NCBI GenBank assembly: GCA_030407005.1
Contig: JAUDYN010000002.1
Coordinates: 1,426,001-1,490,000, forward strand
Reading direction: 5' to 3'
Origin: Desarmillaria ectypa
Taxonomy: Eukaryota > Basidiomycota > Agaricomycetes > Agaricales > Physalacriaceae
DNA: 64,000 bases
Below, in pieces: positions 1 through 12,711 of this stretch. The notes beneath the pieces were generated by a model. The model worked only from the letters and a program-made list of their open reading frames with translations, did no database searches and was not told where the DNA came from. Positions within the stretch are counted from its first letter, which is position 1. Every line of letters starts with the position of its first letter. Both the position numbers and the translations under genes were made by a program.

Positions 1-2185
1 TACCATTGTGGATAGCGCTAAAGACCTGCTTCTTCTTCTGACGTTCTCTCCCCGTAAGAATTGACTCATTCTCGCCTAGCATGTCCTGCAAGAGAATCAG
101 AAGCCGAAATGATCGTAGCAGGTATAAAACTCACGTGTATATGCGCAATGAAATCATCGTCCTCTTCTGCCCACGTTTTATTCCGGGAGAAATCATCCTC
201 GTCGTCGCTTGAATCATCATCCTCGTCGACCTGGCGACTATTTTCAGCTTGTTTACTTTTTGAAAATTCACGAATTCGTTGTAATCGTGTCTGGAAACTG
301 GAGTCAGGGCTAAGAGCTTCTTCGTCTGCGTCATTATCCCCAAGCATCATAGCTTCGTCTCCCTCAATAGCCCGGCGGACACTTTCTTCATCTTCGTCGT
401 CGTCATCTTCGCTTTGGCCATCTTCCTCTTCTTCGTCTTCCTTCCTCATTCTCTCCTCATCATCGATATCATCGATCGTCTTGAAATTTCCATCCAATCC
501 GTTTACGAACTGCTTCATAGCCTCTGCATCCAACTCGAGCTCTGGGTCAAGATCCATCCCACCGACGCCGCTCGCAACCTCATCTACTTCGTTGTCAGTA
601 TCATCTCCCCAGTCGACGTCAGAATCTCCCCTTCGCCTTTCATCTTGTCTCGGATCCTTGCCTTCATATAATTGTGCCTCCGCCACATTAGCACCAAGAG
701 CAGCAAAAGACCCGCTTTCCTTGCGTTTGCACACCCATGCGGCTTGTCGGCGTTCCTTTAGCTTGCTCTTCGTTTTACTGTGAGCAGGGTGAGGGCGCCT
801 CGCGAACTTCCGTGGCGAGGGCGAGAAGGACAGTGAAGGAAGAGAAGAGATTGTTGGTCTGGACGAGCCGGGTGTAGCTACTCTTGAACGAGGGAGAGGC
901 CCTTCGTATACAATAACATCTTCTTCCTCAGGAGTAGCACCTAGAGGGACGACTAAAGAGGTGGAGGTTGACGCCACAATCGGTGCTGGTGTTGGCGTAG
1001 TATCGACAAAAAACAATGGTGGCTCCTCATCTTGCGTGTTGACTAGTTCCCTAACATTCACCGTCTGTAAGGGAGGTGATGTGATCACATTTTCCGTCAA
1101 GACAGTGGAAAGAACAACGATATCATCATCCATCGGAGTAGAACACGGCGGTACATTGGTTGGGGGACTTATCGATTCCGCCGACGCTGGTCGACCTTCT
1201 GAGATGGGTTCCTCTGCTGGTGGTGGTGTTTCCGCTCTGACCACAACCCCGGTTGTCGTGTAGACAGAAGTTGAGCTGGCTATGCTGACAGATGCGCCGT
1301 CATCTGCAGGCGCAGATTCTGCGGTATTATCCTGCATCACGTCGTCCTGAGAGGCTTGGGGTCCAGTGATGGAAGTGGCGACTTGCTTCAATGCTGTCGT
1401 GTCAAAGAAAGTGCCAGTAAATTTCTCTTCGACATCGACCTGTTCCGTGCGGTTAAGTTGGTTTATCGATCTGGCTTCCATGTCAACCTTTTGCTGGAAA
1501 GCAGATAGATCGTTGAAATCTATCTCCTCTAGGTATTCATCATCATCTTCCGAGTCATCTCTACGTGCAGACGGCTTGGATACACCGCTGAAAACGCGAG
1601 CAACACGCTCCGCGGTGGGGACATGGCTCTCCTCCTCATCACCTGAAAGTGATGTTAGGGTGCATTTTGGGTGTGAAAGATATTAAACACGTACCGACGT
1701 CCTCGACAACCGGTTTAAGTATTTCCTCTTGCTCCTGGAATAGGATGCGGGTATTCACAGAAGGAACGAATTTAATTGGCCTCAGGTATGGCCTGTCTCC
1801 ATAAAGTAGCTTGGACAACGGCCCATCGCTGCCTTTATGACCTCTCGCACCACGGCCTCGCCCACCTCTCCCTCTAGGAGAAGAGTACCCCGATGAAGGC
1901 GCAGAGTAAGAATTGTAGTTTGCAGGTGACCCTATACCTCTTCGTGCTTGTCCTTGAAGCGTATGATAACCTCCTCGTATAATGTTCTCATTATCTGATA
2001 TCCTACAGTTTAGATAATAACAGAGTAATTTGTGGAAAGATCGTACACGTCTGTACAACGAAATCTGTTTCTGCTGCAGGATGGTAAAATCTGCCCCTTC
2101 CACGACCGCGACCTCCTCCTCTGCCACGATTGTACGGCGATCCTTGCCCTCGAGCTTTTCCAGCGCCATTGTTTCGTCGTGGCAT
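1..2185 (-). CDS. Sqs1-like RGG-rich acidic protein (3' end outside window)
   Basis: The ATG is at 2185. Exons read as 2185-2049, 2002-1695, 1642-135 and 85 to beyond base 1, each bounded by GT..AG and in frame. The N-terminus is rich in RGG/GRGR repeats, as in RNA-binding proteins. A second RGG block follows, then a conserved-looking segment around RPYLRPIKFV. A long Asp/Glu-rich region lies near 570-150. The last visible exon reads through a basic QKKKQVFSAIHNG stretch and leaves the window. From memory this arrangement resembles the N-terminal half of basidiomycete Sqs1-type proteins, whose R3H and G-patch domains would lie in the missing C-terminus; Sqs1 stimulates the splicing helicase Prp43. 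The existence of the gene is well supported. The Sqs1 name is an inference, since neither diagnostic domain is in the window. Confidence 0.6.
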
Positions 2186-2883
2186 CTTTTCAAGGTAAGA
2201 GTTTTTCTCCACAAAACAGGATGGTAGGTGGATACAACTCGATGGCGGCACCGAGGACAAGTCGAGCCGCTCTGAGTCCTGATATGGAAGTTGTCCGGCC
2301 CGGGTGACCGACACACAACATGAACGTTTCGGAGGGTTTGAACATGCCAGGGAGCATTAGTACTGAGTTTGATGAGAGGATATCGGTCGGGTAAGGCAGA
2401 AAATGATCTGGAGGCACTAGTGCCTCCTTTACTATTCTACTACGTCGCTATATTGTGCCCTCCATCCAGTCCTTGGTTTGACTCAACTATAGATTATTTG
2501 CTACCAATAAGTTACCACCATCGTACCGAGTACCTCAACTTGCCGATACTTTACGAAACGGTGGCGTAGGTTCCCAGTGCGTAATGGACAACCATATACC
2601 ACCGAAGCCGACGCGTCGAATCAGCAAAAACCTCACAACTGTTGATCCGGAGCGTTATTTCTCTACATGGTTATACTGAAATGATCTCGCAAGGTCTAGG
2701 CCAACACGAAGCTCGCATGTTGATACAAATTTCTCTATTTAGAGACCATAAGCAGGTGCCACCCATCAATCACCAGATGACGATATAAATCATACCGCTA
2801 AATTGAAGCTCGTAAAATCCTTTGCCGCACGACGGAAGGGTATAAGATGGGCTTATGCCCAGATGGCGCATACGCGCACCAGA
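2186..2883. other. intergenic, upstream of the Sqs1-like gene
   Basis: About 700 bp separates the start of the Sqs1-like gene from the stop of the next minus-strand gene. The open frames here are short, lack splice-consistent continuation and match nothing I know. It presumably holds the promoter and 5' UTR of the Sqs1-like gene. Confidence 0.5.
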
Positions 2884-4255
2884 TCAGTCTACTTCAAGCC
2901 AGTGATGCTCGAGAATCAAAGACGGTGGCCACCTCTCCTCGGGTCTGATCCTTAGCATCGTCCGCAGAAAATCACAAAATACTGTGAGCTCTGCCAGGTC
3001 CATGACGCCCAACTTCTTCTGCACCTTGACCATGATCTCTTCCATTGTGGTCCGACAAAGCGACACGTTGCACCTCAAGTCGCCTGCTTCCAGGGTCAAG
3101 TGCCGGCTAACAGAATCGAAGGGACAAAAACTCACCCGCAAAATCAAAATACTTCTCCCCATAAATGCCGCGTCTTAAAAGGTCCTCATCAAAGTCCCCG
3201 ATCTGTTCTACGATCTGTACTAGATGCGCCTCCGCCGGTTCGATGCCTCGCTCCACGGTCTGGTAATTAGGATTGAATAGGCGTCCGCCGGTAACAAATT
3301 CGTAGGCCTGTTTCGTGGTCCGTTAGCATCAGATATCTGTAAGGTCAATGATTCGAGAACGCACCAAACATCCCATATTCCATATGTCCACCTTCTCGTC
3401 CCATGAAGCTTCAATAATGACCTCGGGAGCCCGCAATTCAGCCGGTTGGATCAAACCATGGTGGACGGTTTCAGTGGGGACGGCTGTCAAGACAGTGAAT
3501 ACCAAGAGAATTTCATCGCAATAAGAGTAAAAGATTGCGCACCGTGCCCAAGGTCCGCTAGCTTGAACATAGGCTCTGCTACACTAGAAGCACGCTCGAT
3601 GAGGACTCTTTCCAGCTCATCCTTGGGAGGGATTGGCCGTGACAGTGGCTTTGCTAAGAGAATATTGGAAGGGTGGATATCTGAGAACACCATGAGAACT
3701 CCTAGGAGCTGGGGATCGAATTGAGACCGAATACTCGCCAGTGTGAATAACCCCAGAGTTATGAAGGTAGTCTATCGCAAGCAGCATATCTCTGCAAAGC
3801 TTCTTTACAACCTGGGCAGGCAAGCGCCGCGACCCTATTATTCCCCTAATGTTATCGACGCTCTCTCCTAGCAGTTCCAAGACCAAGCAAGCGTGCCCGC
3901 GGTAGTGGAAATAGCCCAAGAGTTTGACGACACGTTCGTTTCCATCACCGGAATTCCCATGGGAACGAGCGGACAAGAAGCTTCCCAGCTCGTCCAGTGA
4001 TTCTGGTCCCGTAGTGCATTCTTCGGTGAGTATTTTTATCGCGACCTGCTTCGTGGACTCTGTTTTGGCGGCGGCGTCTCGCGCTAGCCACACTGTCGCG
4101 TAACTCCCCTGTCCGAGCTTGCCCATGATCGTGTATCGTCCCTCGAACAACTGCCCCACGTTAACCTTAAGATGGCAAGGCCTAGCACTACGGCTTGCAC
4201 GGGAGGATACCTTGGGTTTGAAACTAATTGCTCTGGACAGTTTGCGAAAGAACAT
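2884..4255 (-). CDS. SRPK-like serine/threonine protein kinase
   Basis: A protein kinase of the SR-protein kinase (CMGC/SRPK) type common in Agaricomycetes. The ATG is at 4255 (MFFRKLS). Motifs in order: glycine loop GKLGQGSYATVW; VAIK with the ATP-binding lysine; LVLELLGESV hinge; catalytic loop HTDIHPSN, where HTD replaces HRD as in SRPKs; DLGHA in place of DFG; ELRAPEVI as the APE motif; and DIWNMGC. The protein ends HHWLEVD after an RPEERW segment. The second exon begins at 3680, and its junction restores the catalytic Asp only if the intron 3738-3681 uses a GC donor. There is no long SRPK spacer insert visible between the lobes. A role in phosphorylating RS-rich splicing factors is the family expectation. 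Agaricomycete paralogs are numerous and often uncharacterised. Confidence 0.85.
3681..3738 (-). other. GC-AG intron in kinase catalytic loop
   Basis: On the minus strand the exon ends CACACTG, followed by GCGAGT. The acceptor is TTCTCAG. Joining gives HTDIHPSN, the SRPK catalytic loop. The nearest GT donor (GAGTATTC) would destroy the motif. The intron is 58 nt. Confidence 0.8.
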
Positions 4256-4524
4256 GTCGAGGGGATAAGCGAAGGAAAGGAAGGTTAATCGGCACGCGCC
4301 TATACCATAGAGATACAAAAGGGTACAAACGGATGATCTTGTCAACGTCAAAGCCCAAGACCAATTTGCATGAAGATTCTCGGATATCGGACCGTACAAC
4401 TCGATCAACTTGGAAATTCTTCTCACACGTAAATAACCGTCGCTTCTCCGAGGAGATAGTTCTAGCACCCGTTACTCAACTAGGAGAATAAGCGAGTTGA
4501 TAGATGAGACACTTGAATATAATC

Positions 4525-6471
4525 TTACACTGAAATCTGGTTGTCGATTCTGTATCTTCTCGACCTTTCCAGCCCCTTGGCCATCTCCCACATTTCCCCA
4601 TCAACCTCAGACTTGTCGTAAGAAAGCGCGAGGAGTCTAGTCAGATATGATCAAACAAAAGGCAAGCGTGGTTTTGATATAAAGGTTGTACCTTGCGATT
4701 GACATACGTTGTATAAGATCATCAGCGGTCACATTTCCTCCTTTTCGTTCATTCACGAAATCCTCTTGAATTCGCTGTGAACAGTCAAAACCACAAAAGT
4801 CGGCCGACAACTGAGGGCTGACCTTTGCAGTTTCGTCCACAATTGAAACACTACCATTTCTAGCTTTGGCAACTAGATGCCGGAACATATCAATTTTGGA
4901 CGGTAGCTGGATTTCGCCTGCACTCTTGTATAGTCCATTCGTCTCTGTTACGGGCTTCAAAGGAAGCTGGACAAGGGTCTATCCATGTGAAAAACCCGTC
5001 TATGTGAGCTCTCGGTCGGTCATTACAGACTAATGGTGACGTACGGGGAAAAAGGCACTCTTGCTTCCCTCGCTTAAGACGATAAAGACAACGTCTGTTT
5101 CAAACGAGTACGAGCTGAAAGGGAAAGCATATTGAAGAGTTTGTGATGCCATCATCTCCTGCATGGCACGTAAGTTTAGCAGACCTGGCGTTCACGGAAT
5201 GATCGCATGAGTCTTGATGAAATCAGGCAGGCGGGCTAAAACGCACCGCGCTCGATGACATTACCCTCCTGGACGCCGGCTTCTGTGACTACACAAACGC
5301 TACCTTTGGGAAGTTGCAGCCAGCCACTGTGCAAGTCCTCATCTTTTGACTCAGGGATAAAAGGCGTGGCGTTGATCGTGGGCAAAGAAAGAGGTATGGT
5401 GGAGACTGATAAGAATAATAGAGAGAGAATATGTGAGATAGCCGGTGTCAGCAATGTAGGGGACGTGGGCGAAGGAAATCTGGAGAGTCCTAAAGAAGGT
5501 GGAAAGATTGGTGGTGTTCTAGACTGAACGCGGGCTATACAGCACAAAAACACCCACTCCGCGGCCTCGCGATCGCCGGCAAGTCCTTCGTGCGCGATCC
5601 AGCTTATCAGCTCGGAGCGCAAGCCTGCGTCAAGATCAGATGCCACGCTGTGCGGTATTACAGTCGAAGAAACTGGTCGAGAAAACAAGACATGGAGAGT
5701 GGGTACCAAAGTAGAGGTGCTGCTGTCCAGGTCGGTGTGAAGCCTGTAAAGAAGGTCAGTCGAAGGGAAGAATGAACACGACAACCTGAGCGTACGACTC
5801 AGACGACAAGATGCCGACGAAGGTGACAATATCTGTGGGTTTGAATGAATCTGCCTGACCATCGTAAATCTTGATTTTGACGCCAATATGGGAGACGCCA
5901 TGTAAAGGATATTTATGTGGCTGCGTTGGCTGGTGCTCTGGATAACCTGCAAATTGAAAAAAAATCAACTGACGCGTGCGTCACGCGACAAGCAACGCGA
6001 CGCACCTTCAGGGTCCCCAGTCGACCATTCTCCGGGAATGCTCACTGCCCAAAGGACAGAGCATTCTCTCAAGTTCGAATAGTCGAAATTGGGCCCAGCT
6101 TGAGCTGTCTCATCGACGAGGCCCCATCCACCAAGCCTTCCACCTGGTAGTCTCGCCAAGTATACTTCTGGTGATATCGATGTGTCCTGAATCATGGCCC
6201 GGAAGCGTACAAGGGCCCTATGCTGGGGCTGTTCTGGGAGCCTCCGAGTACTCAAAGAAGGGATCTGACATCCACTGTCAGTGCAACGGCAAGTTAATTC
6301 GCAAAGACAAATTACTTTTTCGAACGCGTCGGATGCTGCGAAAATTGAAGTAAAATGGGTGGTTACGCGACTTGGAAAGACGTCGGGACCGACACCCTTG
6401 AGGTCATTGTAGAGGTCGTGAAGCGCGTCGGTAGGATTTTCAATCGTGTCGAAAGGTAACGAGGAGACCAT
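4525..6471 (-). CDS. MCMBP: Mini-chromosome maintenance complex-binding protein
   Basis: MCMBP binds MCM2-7 helicase subunits and helps their assembly and unloading from chromatin. The ATG is at 6471 (MVSSLPFDTI). N-terminal exons carry ALVRFRAMIQDTS and VYLARLPGG, the family's opening domain, then a VSIPGEW segment. The middle exon holds LAGDREAAEWVFLCCIARV and SGWLQLPKGSVCVV, both hallmarks. The 3' exons carry QRIQEDFVNERK and, across the last intron, SIARLLALSYDKSE, matching the family's ARLLSLS end. The last exon reads to TAA at 4527-4525. The gene is divergent from the CDC50 gene across about 257 bp. Orthologs are absent from budding yeast but present in many other fungi. Confidence 0.9.
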
Positions 6472-6728
6472 GATGATGGAGGAAGCCAACGCGTTTGCAA
6501 CTTTGAGTACTAAACTACCACTTGGTATAGAAATAATGACCAATTTGTGAAGAGAGTTTCGCCCGGATTCTGACACTTGACTATGACATAATTTTCCACG
6601 AATACCGATATTTCCCAACGGATGCTGACTAAATGGCGCTGATTGAATCCTTAACCTGTGCACCGGCCGCCAGGCGTACCCCGGTCCTGAATTTGTACAA
6701 TCTCACATCCACCGGGACACCCACGACA

Positions 6729-8165
6729 ATGGGCCTCTTCAATCGCAAGCCACGCAGAGAGGACTCTGGTGACGATGGTAGCAACTCGGAGAATAAGAAG
6801 GAGAAGGGCGGTTGGAGGAGACCAGCTAGTACGTGTCGCATTTCCTTCTGTGCAGTTTGGTGCTGACCGACGACGACGATAACAGACACTGCATTCAAGC
6901 AGCAGCGGCTCAAAGCATGGCAGCCCATTTTGACGCCCAAGACGGTCCTGCCGACGTTCTTCATCATTGGCCTGCTCTTCGGACCCATCGGTGGTCTCCT
7001 AATCTGGGGATCGTCCCTCGTCTCTGAGATGACGTTCGACTATTCACAATGCGAGAATCTCGATGCGTCCACGCAGAACGGGTCGTACACATTTTCCGAC
7101 GTCCCCAGCTATTCCTATCGACTCCGCTCATCTGACAGTGGGGTATCAATACCAAAACCTCAGATGGCATTACTCAACAATACCGGAAACGCGAGTGTGA
7201 CAGACATCTCCCAGGAGCTCCAGTGCATCCTTCAATTTTCAGTTCCCAGAGACTTGGAGCCGTCTGTATTCATGTACTACAAACTCACAAATTTCTATCA
7301 AAATCACCGGCGCTATGTCAAGAGTCTGAACTCTGACCAGCTCAAGGGTGATTACGTGTCGCTGAGCGATCTGGATAGTAGTGATTGCAAGCCGCTGGGA
7401 ACGCGGGATGGGAAAGCCATCTACCCGTGTGGATTGATTGCAAATTCTATCTTCAACGGTGCGTAGCGACAATAAAAATAACTTGGTCCACTCTAAAGTA
7501 TGAATGCAGACACATTTTCCTCCCCCGTACTACTCAACCCCACAAATAATACTCAGACAACGGTCTACGAGTTCTCGTCAAATAATATTGCCTGGTCAGG
7601 AGAAGCCAAGAAATATGCCACGACTCCCATCAGCTCTAGTGGCTATTCTACACTAGATGACATCGTTCCTCCACCTAACTGGATGAAGCGCTTTCCCAGT
7701 GGCTACAACGACACGAACCCGCCTCCAAACCTCAAAGAGGATTTGCACTTCCAAAACTGGATGCGAACAGCAGGGCTTCCGACATTCACGAAACTCTATG
7801 GGCGAAATGATGCTGATACGATGGTTGCTGGAACTTACCAGATGGTTATCGGATTGAGTGCGTCTGAATCGTAAACTGTGGTATGAAACTCACATTTCGG
7901 CAGACTTTCCGGTGCTGCCGTACAAGGGTACAAAATCCGTTGTCATCACCACGGTTTCGTGGATAGGTGGAAAGAATCCATTTTTGGGTTGGGCATATGT
8001 CGCAGCAGCAGCACTATTTGTCTTGTTGGCAGTTGTAGGAACTGCACGACACCTCATTAAGCCTAGGTATGTCATGTCATTCATCCGTCGTTTATAGATC
8101 TTTTTCTCACTCTCCTTAATAGACGGCTGGGCGACATGACCTTGCTTTCATGGAATCGCTCATAG
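6729..8165 (+). CDS. CDC50/Lem3 family, non-catalytic subunit of P4-ATPase lipid flippase
   Basis: Partner of P4-ATPases that move phosphatidylserine and phosphatidylethanolamine to the cytosolic leaflet, needed for ER exit of the complex. Exons 6729-6828, 6886-7458, 7510-7857, 7904-8066 and 8123-8165 join in frame to about 408 residues, a usual family length. The N-terminus has the signature TAFKQQRLKAWQPILTP directly before the first membrane helix (FFIIGLLFGPIGGLLIWG). A long luminal loop follows with N-glycosylation sequons and NWMRTAGLPTFTKLYGR. A second helix (WAYVAAAALFVLLAVVGTA) lies near the end, followed by a short cytosolic tail. I chose ATG 6729 (MGLFNRK); an in-frame ATG at 6633 would add 32 residues of unlikely composition. 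The gene converges on the RtcA gene, 110 bp from its stop. Confidence 0.92.
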
Positions 8166-8275
8166 GCCACGACAGACATCAACTTATCTCCGTAAATTCT
8201 CTTACATGTACCGTATACAGCGTTGGATCTATCCCCAGTTTTTGCGAGGAAGTCACTACACCAAGCTTAATTCAT

Positions 8276-9525
8276 CTATTTATTTTCTTGCAAGGAGTAG
8301 CCGATGCCTCGACACCGGATTACTGTACATCCTGACAAGTCTGCCTCTACGTCAAACTTGGCATCCGTGAATTGTTGAGCAACCCATATTGCAGTCCTAA
8401 GGGATTTAAGTTTCTATGAACCTGTCTACTTCAAGGATAACTTACTCTGTGTGCAATTCAAGCTCTCCTTTGCCGCAGTTGATCTGGGACGTTCCTTCTG
8501 CCAAGGCCATAAAAATGATGATTTGGTCCTGGAGCCACTGGTAACGGATTCAAACTAAGCGGGGGAAAATCCTGAAATGGCACCCACCTCATCAACGCAA
8601 CCTCCGGCACACAAACCACGTATCAGCGACTCGGCCGCCAGGCGACCTACAGCCTGTGCGACGAGCCCCTTCCTGCCCAATGCATCGCCTCCAATGATGC
8701 CGCCGCCCTCGAGCTCTGCCCATAGGACAATGCCGCTTCCCGCCCCGACGGTATTGTCGTTTCTCTCCCGCTTGCTCTCGATCTCAACGGGAACGCCGCC
8801 GAGACCCGGGCTGCCGGTCAAGTAGTCCTTGGCGCCTTCCACCATGCCCTTGCCGATATGGTTGGGTAAACCGGCAAGATGGGCGATACCTTTGATGGCT
8901 TTAACACTGCCGCGTTCTACGAGCGTGAAGGATCTGATCTTGTCCGCCACTGGAGATACTTGAACGTGAACTTCCCCTCCGCCCTTGGGGTAATATCCAC
9001 GACGTTTGATTTCGAGCGTAGCATCAATATCGAAGTGCCTTCGTATAAAGGGCAGGAATACGTGTTGGGTGTAGTCGATTTGTGGTGCATGCGATGCGTT
9101 TGTGCCGCCTTTGAGTGTGAGGGACGATGGTGCTGATTGCTGGGAGAACAACAGTATGGGAAGAGCGATCTGAAGCAAAAGAGTCGTTGCACCGGCGGTA
9201 ACAGAGTCTGCAGCAAAGTGCCCTGGTAGCCGCAGTGTCCCCGGAACGAAGTCGATTTCGGTAGAGCCACTCGTCGCTCCTCTCAGCTCTGCAGACGCAA
9301 TATTTGCTGCCAATTCCAGGCCTACAATTTTTTCAGAGATACATTGCTGTGTACATAATGAAACGCACCAGTTCTGTGCTGATTTTTCAATCCAGGGGGT
9401 TTTCGTCCGTTGCGTATCTTGTGTATAGACACTGGCTTGGATAGTAATGACGATAATGAGATTGAGTTTCGCAGAATCTGACCGCCACCCTCCAAGACGC
9501 TACCGTCAATCAGGATAGAGGTCAT
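8276..9525 (-). CDS. rtcA: RNA 3'-terminal phosphate cyclase
   Basis: Converts an RNA 3'-phosphate to a 2',3'-cyclic phosphate using ATP through a covalent enzyme-AMP. Exons 9525-9369, 9320-8588, 8537-8446 and 8396-8276. The ATG at 9525 gives [19 protein letters not shown], the canonical start. [24 protein letters not shown] and [13 protein letters not shown] follow. The two small 3' exons restore [15 protein letters not shown] and [13 protein letters not shown]; the His there aligns with the adenylylated histidine of class I cyclases. The final residues read [12 protein letters not shown], and stop is at 8278-8276. Without these 3' exons the ORF would end early, short of the active site. The length is typical of eukaryotic RTCA. 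Confidence 0.92.
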
Positions 9526-9754
9526 GGTCAAGAGGAAAGGTGCAACGACACTCGAAATTCGGACGCGACTTGATGATAGTCATTGACTCAAAAGGGTTGC
9601 ATACGTATCCCGACTCTCACCTTCCTGCTTTTTCTGTCAAGATTGATCTAGAAGTTGCGATACATACTCGAGGTAAAGCCGTATATATATTAGATTTCTC
9701 GTGTCAGTAATTATGTATGTACAAAGCGTTTTCCCAACAATAATCAAGAATACA

Positions 9755-11779
9755 TTATGGCATGCCAGTGCTGGCAAAGAACCGGCGTTTGGTCATCGAA
9801 GGAACCGGGTTCTGTGAAGGCAGCGTATGCCACTCGTTCGTGACAATGCTCATGCGCTTATGGCGAGGTGGTCCACGCTGAGACGAGGCGCGAGAGTACG
9901 ACGTCGATGCGCCATCTGAGTCGTCCTCCTCGGAGCCTGACGTTGAAATTTGGTTGTACGTGTCTCTGGCGTGTTCTATGTACAATTCAGAGCAAAAAGT
10001 GCGACACAAAAGAATCACCCACCATAAAGTTGCCTATCTAGATCGTCTCGGATATCCATATCATCGTCATCAAATATCATCCCCAGATGTGTTCCAATAT
10101 CCTCTCGAGGTACGTCATGCAGCCCTACTGATGGCGCACACTGGAGTCTGGATATCTGTTCTAGAACGTTCGTCCTGCAACATGATGAATGTACCGAAAA
10201 AAGCCGCATAGTTCTAGACTTGCACACCTGACTTGATCAAGATAGTTGTCCTTCAGGTTCTCGTCATCTGCGTTGTGAGTAGCCACCTCTAAACGGTAAC
10301 GTGGGCCAAAGCATTCAAAGTGATTGTGCCAAGGAAGAAAATCCCCAAGCGTATCTTCGATGCCCAAGGCGCACGCCGTCTCGTAGGTCCATGTTCGCGC
10401 AACATTTTTGATAGTGTAACCTCCTCCGCCCAGTAGAATGAGTGGGATGTTTCTATCTCGGAAAAACTTGACGCAGTTCGCATGTCCCTGCATTGAAATG
10501 TTGAAGCAACCCAATCTGTCACCAGAGAGCGAATCGGCACCGCATTGCAGTACGACCACGGCAGGTTGAAATACCTCCAGAATTTTTGAAGCAACCTTCA
10601 GAGAACAGAGTTGGTATGCGAAATGGTAATGCAGTATGCAACACACCGGTTCGAATATGCTCTTGAAAGAGTCGTCTGTGAGGCCTGTGTGCAATGGCAC
10701 GTTGACTGCATAACCCTTGCCTCTGCCCTTGCCCTGGTCTGAGCGCAGCCCTGTCCCAGGGAAGAACGCGCCAGATTTATGAAAACTGCATGTCAGGACA
10801 CGTTCGGTAGATAGAAAGGCCTCCTCGACGCCGTCTCCCTAATAGATGTGAGGAAGTGTATAAAACGCCACAAAGGAACTCAACATCTATTTTCGACGTA
10901 ACCATGGAAATCAAGGGAAGCAAATAAAGAGAAACCCACGATGGCAGTCAATATCAAAGTAGGTGACTCTTGAGTAGGTGCGCAAGAGCTCTAGAATGCA
11001 CAGGACGATGTCATTAACGTAGCAGAAACCGGAAGCTTCTGCTTTTTTGGCATGATGGAGGCCGCCGGCCCAATTGATGCAAATCTAATCCACAGGCGCG
11101 CTCAGATTATGGGTATGAGAAGATGGACACAAGATCTCACGTCGGACGCCCCGGAAGCGATATTGCATGCCGCGGCTACAGTCTGTCAGCCCTGCCTAAC
11201 CATAAACGAGGACGCTATCGAACCTATTGAACCTCCTGCAGAAATGGAGCAAAATTCAAATACGCCGTCAAATGGAGGATTATCATCAGGGTATCCAAGA
11301 ACTGGAAATTTTGAGGAGACACGTAGAACGAGCTAAGGACGGCGTACACTGAGTAACTTGCGGGTTCATTTCTTGGGTCATCTCTGGCGTAGCCCTGCTG
11401 AGGAAGTGGATGTATTCGTCGGTATGGAAGGCGGTCATTTGTTGTGGCGAGCAGCGTGGGGGTTTCTGCGAACGGTGAGGCTTACGAACCGGGAGCAAGA
11501 TGAACCGACATACCAAGACATGCATCTTCTCTAGCATCCCGTAGCTCGTAACCAGCTCGTGCTATTATATTGTCGCGGTCATCAGCCATGATCGGAGGAG
11601 CAAGGACGTCTCCACGAACGGTCATTTGTATTCTGTGCGGCTTCATTGAGTGGCCATACCCATAGGTATACGCTCCTACATCGCCTAGACGCCGGAGGAA
11701 TACATTAGAAACCTGGATGAGAGGTGAGCAGGAAATGCAACGTACTGTCGAAGTAGTAGGCGACTCTGCGACGCGACAT
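9755..11779 (-). CDS. Class I histone deacetylase, Hos2/HDAC3-like
   Basis: Zn-dependent deacetylase; Hos2/HDAC3 act in the Set3C/SMRT-type corepressor complex. The ATG at 11779 gives [12 protein letters not shown]. Spliced exons read [65 protein letters not shown], then [11 protein letters not shown] with the catalytic His pair. YFDIDCH supplies the Asp and His zinc ligands, [14 protein letters not shown] the third Asp, and LGGGGYT the catalytic Tyr. The tail carries [11 protein letters not shown] and an acidic, Ser-rich end. YLDQVR and the DVP segment favour Hos2 over Rpd3. The exon junction after DIDCH (intron 10939-10839) does not keep frame with any canonical splice choice, so the gene may carry an indel, an assembly error or an unusual splice. 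Otherwise it looks functional. Confidence 0.88.
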
Positions 11780-12711
11780 GGTGACGGTAGATAATAAAGC
11801 CTGTATTGTACCATTTGTACTTGTGATACTGAGGAAAACGCAAAGTTACTGCTTTGGGTCAGGGTCGTAGATAAGATAAGATTCTCGGTATTTGCCGTCT
11901 TAGATAAGAGGTGTGGCTGTGTGCGATCAACACCATGTCTTCCTTCACCCTCACTCATTTATTGGACCGCTGTGTCATGAACAATGCGTTTTTATCTTTG
12001 TCTTTTCCCCTACACTTGTTTAATCTTAACACAATCTGGGTAATATTAGCCTTCCAAGCCGGTAGTTTGCGCTCTCTTTTCTGGCGGTGATACACAAAAC
12101 TCCAGTGTACTTTACGGTCCGGAAGACGATTGATCGGAATGTTCTTCTCTCGCTGTAAATCTTTTGTCGAATTATTTCCGATGAGAGATAGTATGCGTAC
12201 TGTGGCGGAACATGTACAACACAACAGGTGTTGTATATTCAGAACCATGACATTTGGGCAGGCATTTGTACGTTCTACTTCGATGTAAATATACACATCT
12301 GACTCAGGGGATCAATCAAGGAATCCTTTTAACCTTGATACAGTGTTGCTACTGAAACGTGCTCAATGTGCTTCCATTCATTCTACGTGTGACACGCAGT
12401 CACTGAGAGTAGCTTGTGATTCTCTGTGGGATACTGATGAAGCAACCCGCTGGCTCGGATATGAAAACCTGAGGCTTGGTTCTGTGTCCTTCGTCACTCT
12501 TAGCACAATTAAGGATATTCGGTCTTTATGTCATCATCAATCGCTGGCACTGACATCCTTCAAAGCCTATCTGGAGACTTGATCATCTGATACCCGGTGC
12601 TGGGACAGAATCCAATGAACTCACATGTATGCGAAGTATCAAGGAAGCTATTTGCAGGTAGCTCATAGCATGTGCCTAAAGATGGGTCCCCACCACGCGG
12701 GTCGAAGTCCC
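11780..12711. other. intergenic between HDAC and PLC-like gene
   Basis: Divergent region holding the HDAC promoter and the distal promoter of the PLC-like gene. A 113-codon minus-strand open frame at 11955-12296 has no recognisable motif, and I regard it as chance. Confidence 0.5.

Noticed and set aside
11955..12296. 113-codon minus-strand ORF between HDAC and the PLC-like gene
   Set aside because: No start context, no splice-consistent neighbours, and composition like random translation; it lies in the promoter region.
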